Below are positions 55,656 to 64,000 of a stretch of DNA of 64,000 nucleotides, piece after piece. Within the stretch, counting starts at the first letter, position 1, and the number at the start of each line of letters is the position of its first letter. Both the position numbers and the translations under genes were made by a program. Below the pieces are notes generated by a model. That model did no database searches. It had not been told where the DNA came from and saw only the letters and a list, made by a program, of their open reading frames with translations. The stretch is from Kwoniella bestiolae CBS 10118 (taxonomy: Eukaryota; Basidiomycota; Tremellomycetes; Tremellales; Cryptococcaceae): contig NC_089248.1 in NCBI RefSeq assembly GCF_000512585.2, positions 62,001 through 126,000 on the forward strand, written 5' to 3'.

Positions 55656-56306
55656 TCAATCATCTCCTGTACCCGAGTAAAGTGCACCAGAGGTACTATC
55701 ATTACATCTCCAACACCACGCGTACCCCCTCTCGGATCGTTTCTTACCGCATAGCCCGCATCCCCAGTAACAAGGTGCATTCGTAGCTTGGAAAGAGTTG
55801 ATATTGGGATTTGAGAGTGGTTGAGGGACTGCTTGGGTTGAGATACCTGGTTGTTGGTAGTACGCATTCGTCATTGTGACATAAGGATTATATCCAGTTT
55901 GGACTTGAGAGTAGAAGTTGTATGATGGAGGGGGACTGCCGTACCCTATGGGAGAAGTGTCGGTTGGTGGTGGGCTTGCGAAAGCGTTGGGAGTGAACTG
56001 TGATGTATTGTAATTGTAGGATCCCACGGGAGCACCCCAACCTGATTGGGCGTTGGTATTTCCAGAGGCTGCAGAGGGATATTGGTAGCTTGAGGGTGTC
56101 GACTGGACTTGTGTCTGGAAGGTAATGGTGGGTTGTGGAGTTTGCGATTGTGTAGCAGTAGCTGGTTGTGTCTGGGTTGAGGAGGATGAGGGAACTTGGG
56201 TTGGTGTGAAGAGACGAGGGAAGTCGTCATAATCTGGGAAATATTTTGTTCTTTGGGTGGCATATTGTAATGCGAAGAAGAAGCAGTGAGTCAGTGAAGA
56301 ATGCAT
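55656..56306 (-). CDS. Array C member 9: intact prion-like zinc-ribbon protein
   Basis: Intact frame of 216 residues from ATG 56306 (MHSSLTHCFFFALQYATQRT). A later start after a missed splice is possible, since an ATG in another frame at 56263 begins MPPKEQNISQ. The body is rich in Gln, Thr, Ser, Asn and Tyr (STQTQPATATQSQTPQPTIT; APVGSYNYNTSQFTPNAFAS; NPYVTMTNAYYQQPGISTQA). The C-terminal ribbon CYWGCGLCGKKRSERGYAW then CWRCNDSTSGALYSGTGDD has C-x2-C-x11-C-x2-C spacing. The stop is at 55656. TTTATATAT at 56338-56346 lies about 30 nt upstream of the first ATG, which favours a start downstream of 56306. It has the most Gln/Asn/Tyr-rich body of the array. Confidence 0.68.
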   Translation of the reverse strand: MHSSLTHCFFFALQYATQRTKYFPDYDDFPRLFTPTQVPSSSSTQTQPATATQSQTPQPTITFQTQVQSTPSSYQYPSAASGNTNAQSGWGAPVGSYNYNTSQFTPNAFASPPPTDTSPIGYGSPPPSYNFYSQVQTGYNPYVTMTNAYYQQPGISTQAVPQPLSNPNINSFQATNAPCYWGCGLCGKKRSERGYAWCWRCNDSTSGALYSGTGDD

Positions 56307-57914
56307 GAACGGTTCCCCCTAAAGACCAGAGTTTAGGCTTTATATATGGCTGTCTTGTATCTCTTGCACAGGCGTAGGCAGTCTGTCGCCCTGCATGACG
56401 AGGCATGAGTGAGAGTCTTGCCTCATGTAAAAGTCGAGGCGAAGGTGCAAGATCTCTCTTACTACTCGTAAACTATACATATCCCCCACTCGGCTCAATA
56501 ATCTAGTGTACCAATGGGGATGTCTTGCATCAAACATCGTGGATACTGTGACTATCACCAAGTAGTGTTTCCTGCACAAGTGTCTGACCGGATTGGATAT
56601 GGAAGGCATCAAACACATACACTGCCATCTCTCAATCCTGCTTCTTGGGGACTGGCTTGATCAGTCTTAATTTCCAGACACGATCATGACACGATCCACG
56701 ATTCACATTCATCGGAAGTGGCCTACGTCTCCTCGCACATTTGCATGTACTGCACTGTACAATCAATCCATCAATCTCTGCGAAACAACTTCGAGGGTCA
56801 AACAACGATACAATACTGACTTACACAAGACCTATTCATTCTAGACCTTGATCAGTACCCCTATCAATAATCTTGTCCACATACACAGGCGAAGCTTCCA
56901 TGAATACCGAGTGACCGTTATCTCGACGTGTCCATCTCAGTATGAAAAGTGCAAATGCACTTCACCATCTCGTCAGTGAAGTCGAAGTCGAGGCTAAAGG
57001 AAGAGGAAGTGTCATCCATCAAACCCAATATGATCGTCAACTGTGTATGCGAATTGTGTACAATCTCATACATCAGCTTGGTTTCCATTGAATGAGGATT
57101 GGATTGGATTGATTGATGAAGTCGTTTCCTATCTTGGTCAAACGGTACCTTTGTTCGATCTTGTACAGTACATAGTTATCTAAGCGAGCTCGATCGTCCT
57201 TTCGACTGAATTGAGGTGTGTTCTTCTCTTCAATCGACAAGAGAAGCTTGAACCTCATCAAAGACAACACCGTATCGTCAGTATTATCAGGTCAATGTCC
57301 AAACACACCATCCTTGATTTCTCCAATTCAAAATGCAAGGTTGGATTCGTACATGAAAATGCCAAGAAGGAAATATGGATTACTTGCAATTAACAGAAAG
57401 CATTGAAGTGGTAGTGTAGATACACAAATTTTGATTACTCTGTTGTCGATTCCTTCTAAAATCCCTTTCCTCTCACTGCCTTGTTCGTCCCTTATCTGTC
57501 TATCCATCCTTATTCACATTCCCATTGGGAGTTTGAGCTGATTACACTCGTAGAGTTCGTATACACATTTTGATTGATTGTCAGGGCACGTTGATGTTCT
57601 CCCCTAAATCTTCTTATCCACTTTCTGCCCCCTGGTCATCGATGCACGTTATGCATCACGCTCATACCGCTTGGCCGGTTTCGGGCAAATGACCATTCTG
57701 CCTTATGAGGACCTCTGCGGGGGGTAAATTCCAGATTAGCAATGATCACGTAAGAGTCTGTACATTTCGTCCCATCCTCTCACTACGATGTAAACATCCT
57801 TTGTCCTCCATTCCACCCAAATTCCCAGATAGACCGTGAGAAATTTCCATTATTCTACCAATACCGTTCTTTCTCATATTTCCATTCCACAACTCGCGCA
57901 AGAGGAGAGGCGAA
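56307..57914. other. Long intergenic region at the right edge of array C
   Basis: About 1.6 kb with no accepted gene. It holds the member 9 promoter. GATTGGATTGGATTGATTGA, a short ATTGG/ATTGA repeat, lies at 57098-57117. ORFs on both strands are short, overlapping and without splice support. Confidence 0.45.
56338..56346 (-). promoter_or_regulatory. TATA-like element of array C member 9
   Basis: TTTATATAT on the plus strand (ATATATAAA on the coding strand), about 30 nt from the first in-frame ATG. The transcript would then start near or after 56306, so the functional ATG may be further in. Confidence 0.4.
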
Positions 57915-59470
57915 TCACTCACTGAAGAACTCGTAACTCATCCAACTTATCGCCGTACTAGGCGCAACAGTCAACACTCTAGGCAACATGCCTCTCCTCA
58001 ACCCCTTCCATCCATCCCTATCTTTGATGATCCGTAATGCTTCGCCCATGGACTTGGCAGCTCGTATACGAGGGTCGGAGTTGGATCCTCGTGTTTGAAG
58101 GAGGGTCTGATGAAGAACGATAATCAATCGTCAGCCTGGTTCGCACAGTGTTCGTCTTCAAAACTTCTGATCCCACTCGTCTCTTTTCTCGCTGATGGGT
58201 TCACGAATATCCCGCACTCACCTTGGCAACGTCCAAAGGCGTTGTCACAGCCGCGGCCAACCCACCCGCAATCCCACCAGCCGTACAGTGCGTTATAGGA
58301 CTATAGCTTCCATCAGGATTCAAAAGAGTCTTCAAGCTCTCGTACGCTGAGAATTGCACCGCGGTGAATGGCACGCTCATGGTCAATGTGGTAGGGTATG
58401 ATACGTAAAATGCTGCTAATCCTTCTCGAGCGTATACCGTTCGTGCGCAGGATAAGACGGTTCGGTGAGGCGAGTTTCGGATTTGCATTCGTTGTTTGAT
58501 TACTGGTATTCATGAAGATAACAGTCAGTCTTGGTCCTTCTTCACAATTTCAAGGATGTGGGACAGAACACGATAAAGGAGAGCAGGTGATTTCAAGAGG
58601 GGATGAAGCGCAAATAGTCCAACTCACCATCAAAAGGATTCATCAACGCATCGCTCGAAACCGTCGCTGCCGCCCCCGCCAATGCTGTCCCAGCGACCCC
58701 CGCCCAACCTTCGCCCCTCCCACCGCTAATCTCTCTGACAAACTCGTACATCCCAAAATGAGCTGCGTGAGCCGGTCCAGCACCTAATATGACTGACGCA
58801 ACCCCTCTCCATAAGGATCGTAATCCTTCTGTGGTCGATATGGAACGTACATGCTGCATGATGGTGTTTAGCTGGGGTGGGGCGGCTCTGGCTGCGGATG
58901 AGGATGCTGTGGCCGTTGCTGTGGCGGAGGCGGAGGAGGATGCTGCGCCGAGAGGTGAGAGGATGGGGTTGAGGGCGGGGAGGACTTGCATTCGGGTCTG
59001 GCGAGTGCCATATACGTCAGTATCATGTATACCTAGCTTAAGCATGTTCAGACCAATCTCGGGGCAGTGCGTCCATGGCTACCAGATGGACTATCGTGAT
59101 AGTAGATAAGTGCAAACTCACCTTGATGGAATCCACAGGGAAGATAGCAGCATGCTCGGAGATACCGGCCTGTTGGTGTAAATACTTAGCTCAACCCCTT
59201 GAACACAGACCAGTACTCGAAAGCAGTGCAGTTGACAGCGAGAAGTAAGGGGATGGTTACACTAACCATAGCTCCAGCAGCCATATTCACCGCCCATCCA
59301 CTACCCACCGGCAGACTCTCATAATCATGTTCCTCCTCTTCCTCCAGCGCTACCGAAGATTCACCTGCAGGTTGGATCGGTGGGATGTTGTGGTTGAGAT
59401 GGGTCGCATGAGGGTGTACGTGAAATTGTGGGATGGATGAGCTGGATGAGGAGGGCGTGGAGGAGGACAT
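57915..59470 (-). CDS. MRS4: Mitochondrial iron carrier, mitoferrin (MRS3/MRS4)
   Basis: Inner-membrane carrier that brings Fe2+ into mitochondria for heme and Fe-S cluster synthesis. The ATG at 59470 opens a Ser-rich leader (MSSSTPSSSSSSIPQFHVHP), then SLPVGSGWAVNMAAGAMV. A short exon encodes the GISEHAAIFPVDSIK carrier signature (P-x-D-x-[IVM]-[KR]). Repeat 1 continues TRMQVLPALNPI, an Ala/Ser-rich insertion (SSASATATATASSS) and GLRSLWRGVASVILGAGPAH. Repeat 2 has AAATVSSDALMNPFDVIKQR, with the second signature, then REGLAAFYVSYPTTLTMSVP. Repeat 3 has AGGIAGGLAAAVTTPLDVAK, then DGWKGLRRGMLPRVLTVAPS and TAISWMSYEFFSE. It stops at 57915-57917, although a donor-like GTGAGT there could splice to a further short exon. 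About six exons. Confidence 0.88.
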
Positions 59471-60433
59471 ATCGCTGTGAGATTGAGGTGCAGGAGGTAT
59501 CGGAGGGCTGATGGGGGTCTTTCCAATGCTACGATCGCTTTTGCGTGTGATATTGTATGACCTATTTAGACGAGATGGGTATGGGAGTTTCCGCTGTTCG
59601 ATTCGTGATTAACGGGACTGCGATAGTGATAAGTCAGCTTGGTGATTCACTGGATAATAATCTCTCGATTCGATGGTGGGGGAAATCCGACCATTGAACA
59701 CAGACCGCAGACCCGAAAAGTTGATTCAACATCTGACAAATGTGTTCGGCATCACAGGTCGATGGAGAGAAGGTATTCTTCAGGTCAAGGTGCTTTCTGA
59801 GCGACTCTTTCCCACATAGACCTCCAGGCGTTGATATTGGTCCAGAGGCCTCGACCAGGAAGAGCAGAAGTCTGCAGTGTGGTTCTTCAAGTTGGATATG
59901 ACACTCACCCAAGCCAGAATAAAAAGCTGGTTCGATCTTTACCTTGTGATGAGTGACGCCACGATCGGATAGCCAATGTTCGCTCTGAATTGAAGTAGCT
60001 AGCTGCTCTTTAGGTTGGCGATGGTGATATCGATTGCTGAGATGATGAATATGTTGCTGTCAACAATGACTACAGTGGGTTGAATCGATGGATTGATATT
60101 TTTTGGTGTCATAGGGAGTATACCAGTAGGATTTGTTCGGCCGGTCCTGAAATGATTTTTGACGCCTAGACTATGGGAGCACTTTTACGTAATTGAAGGA
60201 TACCTACGGCATTTGAAGTACTAGTAAGAAGTTGATGGTCTGTAAGCCAGTGTATGCATAATGCATACGCAACCAATATGAATATAGATATATACACATC
60301 AACAGTACGAACAGCTTGCCTCGTTCGTCTTCACTATATGTTTGTGGCAGTGAAGCTACAGCTGATATCGAATCACATAACGAAAGATGATGGGGGGCAG
60401 GAGAAGGCATAAGACAAGACCGCCTATCACCTC
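59471..60433. other. Intergenic region between MRS4 and FIS1
   Basis: About 960 nt. A minus-strand ORF at 59634-59912 has no recognisable features. TATGAATATAGATATATACA at 60276-60295 is AT-rich. No gene was accepted. Confidence 0.4.
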
Positions 60434-61457
60434 TTATCTCCTCGAACGTTTCACTAATCCTGCTACCAACAATCCCGTCACCGCTGCTGCACCCGCTATG
60501 AGACCCATACCTGATCGTAACACGAGATATCAACGTGAGTTTGACTTCTTCGTATGTTTACTGAAAGGGAAAGGGGGAATCTCCAATCAAGGTAGTCTTG
60601 GCTTGTATAGACGCCGACAGCGCAACTCACCGATATAACCGTCCCTCTGGACAGCTTGGTCGATCAGTGTTCGTAGGGATTGAGCTTGCATGTTCTCTGG
60701 CTCGACTGATAGTAAGAGGTCTGTGGCGAAGATAAATGTCAGTACATACAGAAGGATACTAATTGCAGCCAGTATCGTGAGGAGAGTCAAGGGGTAAGAA
60801 GGAGAAGATAGTGAACTCACCATTGAACTTCTTAGCATACGCGTAGTTCTTCAGCTTGTAGTACCCCACTGCTATGTAATATGTACATTCCCTTCGATGG
60901 GCGGGTGAGGCGGAGTATATTTCTAAGAGTTTATAAGGACATTAGCTACGTCTACGATATAACCGACAGAAGCATTGTAGCTCCATCTTATACTAGCAAG
61001 AAGAGTTCTACTCACCTTGCAGTAGTTTGACACCTTCCGTCTGGAGGTCTGCACTACTCGACTTGACTAGGCCCCAACCTGGAAAGTTTACAATTATGTT
61101 AGTGATGTATTCCCTATCATTCGATTCGTGGTTCACTTTTTATATAAGAACCCGTTTATAGTACAACAGCCATGATGAAATGTCATATCTCCTCTTCATG
61201 GCAGATGACAAAGTGGATTGCCCATGTATCAGATCAAGGTAGATCACCCAACTTACCATAATTAAACTTGCTCTGCGTAGTTACATGCCCTTGTTCAATC
61301 TCCTTGTAATACTGCGTCCTCAGTACCTAGTCAAGAAGCACCACTAGTGAGCTCAAGATGATGAAGGCTGGCAATGAATTTATCACTGGCTCACTTGTAA
61401 TTCCTCGTATCCCAATGAAGTCTCGGCTTCGGCTGCGTAAGGAAGTTCGGTGGGCAT
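60434..61457 (-). CDS. FIS1: Mitochondrial fission 1 protein
   Basis: Tail-anchored outer mitochondrial membrane protein that recruits the dynamin fission machinery. The ATG at 61457 opens MPTELPYAAEAETSLGYEEL. Spliced exons give VLRTQYYKEIEQGHVTTQSK, FNYGWGLVKSSSADLQTEGV, EIYSASPAHRRECTYYIAVG and YYKLKNYAYAKKFN, which together form the TPR-like helical bundle typical of Fis1. DLLLSVEPENMQAQSLRTLI, then GYIGMGLIAGAAAVTGLLVA, is the C-terminal membrane anchor. It is followed by the basic tail KRSRR, with a TAA at 60434-60436. About 150 residues and six exons; all family landmarks are present and in order. Confidence 0.92.
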
Positions 61458-61922
61458 TCTGGTTTGGGGTGGTATGTAGTGTGTGGGTGTGTGGGTGTCG
61501 TCTGTCGTCTGTCGTCTGTCGTCTGTCGTCTGTACTCCAGGTCGATGGTCTGTGAGGTGTTGGATTGTGGTTTGTATCTATATATGCTTGCTGTTGTGGA
61601 TATCAAAGTCAACAAGATATAGTAAGTGGCAAGTGTGAGAAGTGGACACAGCATCGTCATCAGCTCGGCCTCTCTCGTGTCAACCCTTCTATTACGATAT
61701 TCCTAATGCTCATTACAGAGTCAAAGTACACAAAGTCTAATCTCATTACGAGATTTGGTATATCACGTGATACCATATTTTGGGATCACACTCAGTGTTG
61801 ACTGTTGACCTCCTTCAACCTCTACTCACTCTACTACTTGATTCATCATGTATTGGAATCATACAACCATCGTCCGCACTTTCCTTGTCCGTTGATATTC
61901 AAGAGCATCTCAACTCGCCAAC
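61458..61922. other. Divergent promoter region between FIS1 and RPC53
   Basis: Holds the promoters of both genes and a heptanucleotide repeat on the FIS1 side. Plus-strand TCTATATATGC at 61576-61586 lies about 120 nt upstream of the FIS1 start codon. No gene was seen. Confidence 0.5.
61497..61531. repeat. Five perfect copies of GTCGTCT
   Basis: A perfect 7-bp tandem repeat of five units, 40-74 nt upstream of the FIS1 start codon, so probably in its 5' leader. The purine strand reads AGACGAC. Confidence 0.9.
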
Positions 61923-64000
61923 ATGTCAGCTCCAAACAGGGGTAAACCCTCCCTCATCGCAGCAGCCCAAGGTCAACCCCAACCACAAACTCAACCCCAA
62001 GCATCGACATCCACACCCACCAACCCACCAAACCTAACTTCTATACCCATGTCTACCGTCTCTTCTTCCACCTCTGGCTCGGGGTCCATCTCAGCTAGAT
62101 CCACTCCTGCTCCTTCTGCTGGCGGTGTGCAGAGGTTGAAGTTCAAGCCTAAAGTACCTATACGGAGGGTCAAGCAGTGAGTCGACCATTGATCTCTCTT
62201 GTCTCCTTTCTTTTTGTTCGTAATTGGGAATTAAAGCTTATACATTGTATGGGTATATAGGGAAGTAGATGTTAAACCTGTGGGTTTAGCTATCCTTCTT
62301 GATAGACTAGCTAATCAGAATTGAGCTGACAATTTTTTGTGACATAGGACGTATCGTCAATCCCTTCTGCATCTACCGCCCCTCGAGGAGGTATGCGAGG
62401 CGCACCCAGAGGAAGAGGTGGTGCAGGACGAGGTAGGGGGAGAGGAGCTGCTCCCGCGCCGTCTACATCTATCGCGGCGGGGGTGTTTGGTGGTCCGAGA
62501 CCTGTAGCTAGTGGTGGGTGTGATCTCCCAATAGAGCGGTTCGCACATAACACAAAACACGACATATAATACTCTCACCCCTCTCACATCATCGATACCA
62601 TCGTGTCCGTCATTATCACAAATGATTTCTGGCTCATTGAGGTTTAGAACCTTTGTTGAAAATATGCTGATACTCTACTCATGTTTCAGCCTCAACCAAC
62701 CGAAAATTCACTTCTACCGCTACCACCTCCCGATTCGACGAGCAAGATGCCGAGGTCTATTCTGACCATTCAGACACAGAGGGCGGGTCGAAGGGCAGAC
62801 CCATAGATATAGATCTGGTATCTACCATGTCTGAGTCTGCGCCCACGTCGCTGTACAGAGATAGACGGTCGAATCAGGATAAGAAGGTGAAAGGGAAGGA
62901 CGAAAAGGATAAAAAGCAAAAGAAGCAGAAGCAAATGGAAAAGGAGTCGCAAACGTCTACACCTATGGAAGTTGATAATATTGGAGCTGAATTAGGGGTA
63001 AAGGCCGAACCTATCTCACCGGAGAAACGAACCCAGCAACTTCGAGAGGACGATACGATGTTATCAGATGATGAGATGCAGGATCGTGATACTGCTGGAA
63101 GACGGGTTAGGAATTTCGCTCAGACTGGTGGGAGCGAGCAGCCCACGTTACAAAGTGATGAGGATGAGGAGGAGGTGAATGAGGCTCAGATGGTCGATTT
63201 GAGTGAGAGTGAGGAAGAGGAGGAGGAGGAGGATATGATGGGGGATTTTAATGCTGTTGATGGATATGTGAGTGGGCGTCTGTATGATCTTACTTTTTAC
63301 TTTAGTAGAAGTATTCTCGAATGTCTTGAGGTCGTTGAAAAGGAACTCGATTATTTGGATCTATGTCTACCTCAGCTACCTTCTGTATAGCTGTATATGA
63401 GCATAGCTGATAATGGTTTGACCTATAGGACAACCCAGAAGAGAAACTCTTCATATTCCAATTCCCCCATCTCTTCCCCAAGTTCTTACCCTCAACCCCG
63501 GTGGACCTCACAACAGATACCAAACCGGATATCAACGGGGCTGGGGCTGCTCCCACCAAAGATGTTAAACCTGATATCAAACCTACCGCTGCGCAATTAC
63601 GAGGGACAACCGGACCAGGTGGGAAGAAGGGTGTTGAACCGTTACCTGAGGGTAGGGTTGGTACGATGGTGGTTATGAAGAGTGGGAGGGTTAAGATTGT
63701 CATGGGGAAGGATATTGTTATGAATGTGGGTTGTGTCTTTTAGTCGCTTGTATGTCGATACACCACGGCATCAGTCATCTCACGATTTGGCTTCCACCAT
63801 CTGCGACGTACATGATTACTCTGTAGGGTGCGACTTTGCTGACATGCTTCGCATGCCTCACAGGTAACCCCCGGCCTACCCACAACATTTATCCAGCACC
63901 TCGTCCACCTCGACCAAAAAAACAAATCCGCCCACGTATTAGGAGAAGTACACAAGAACTACGTCGTCACCCCCGATATAGATAGATTGTTGGAGGATCT
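61923..64000 (+). CDS. RPC53: RNA polymerase III subunit RPC4/RPC53, 3' end outside the window
   Basis: Pol III-specific subunit that, with RPC37, acts in termination and reinitiation. The ATG at 61923 opens MSAPNRGKPSLIAAAQGQPQ and a Pro/Ser-rich start, followed by LKFKPKVPIRRVK, a short motif typical of RPC4. The second exon has a Gly/Arg-rich stretch (GAPRGRGGAGRGRGRGAAPA). Later exons give DIDLVSTMSESAPTSLYRDR, a Lys-rich region (KKVKGKDEKDKKQKKQK) and a very acidic region (SDEDEEEVNEAQMVDLSESE). The C-terminal domain shows EKLFIFQFPHLFPKF, LPEGRVGTMVVMKSGRVKIV and, after an intron, TPGLPTTFIQHLVHLDQK, then EVHKNYVVTPDIDRLLEDL at the window edge. Only a few residues should be missing, since the family ends soon after this point. 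At least five exons. Confidence 0.88.

Noticed and set aside
55307..55786. Plus-strand ORF of 159 codons
   Set aside because: It is antisense to the ribbon-encoding end of array C member 9 and has no features of its own.
59634..59912. Minus-strand ORF of 92 codons between MRS4 and FIS1
   Set aside because: No motif, no splice partner and a poor start context. It was treated as chance.
1..64000. Search for CRISPR arrays, prokaryotic operons, insertion sequences and retroelements
   Set aside because: No direct repeats with spacers, transposase, integrase or reverse-transcriptase motifs were seen, and the gene style is eukaryotic throughout.

Overview
The window looks like nuclear DNA of a basidiomycete yeast, most likely a tremellomycete close to Kwoniella or Cryptococcus. 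Genes are dense and lie on both strands. Most are split by many short introns of about 50-100 nt, with GTGAGT/GTAAGT-type donors and CTNAC-like branch sites. The one tRNA also carries an intron. No operons, CRISPR arrays, phage genes or transposons were seen. The genus is inferred from gene style and recalled protein resemblance, not from a search.

Left part (1-26.4 kb), conserved genes: TMA22 (translation recycling), a ZDHHC16-like palmitoyltransferase, mitochondrial D-lactate dehydrogenase, tRNA-Glu(CTC), a membrane-anchored SGNH protein, the RNA helicase ROK1, a PIF1 helicase carrying an RNase H1-type hybrid-binding domain, a second SGNH esterase, a Prm10/ThrE-like membrane protein, ATG22 and the xanthine dioxygenase xanA.

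Middle part (26.6-56.3 kb), three groups of unfamiliar genes, all on the minus strand, between ordinary genes. Array A (26.6-29.5 kb) has three small related genes. An MFS transporter, a low-complexity ORF and an ATP-dependent DNA ligase follow. The ligase has a phage-T4-like layout and a mitochondrial-type leader. Array B (36.9-43.1 kb) has four genes built from a repeated W-x-x-[IV]-[ST] ... R-[WFY] module. FMC1 and HPT1 separate it from array C (46.0-56.3 kb). Array C has nine genes with a disordered, prion-like Pro/Gln/Ser/Tyr/Asn-rich body, most ending in a C-x2-C ... C-x2-C zinc ribbon. Five array C members are broken by a single in-frame stop or frameshift while the frame beyond still encodes the conserved end. 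This is the strongest candidate for an undescribed system.

Right part (57.9-64 kb), conserved genes again: mitoferrin MRS4, mitochondrial fission protein FIS1 and the start of RNA polymerase III subunit RPC53, which is cut by the window end.

The conserved genes do not form a shared pathway, though several act in mitochondria (DLD1, FMC1, MRS4, FIS1 and probably the ligase). Array members mostly have their own TATA-like element upstream, which suggests separate transcription. All exon structures were read by eye from reading frames and splice consensus, so internal boundaries are approximate.
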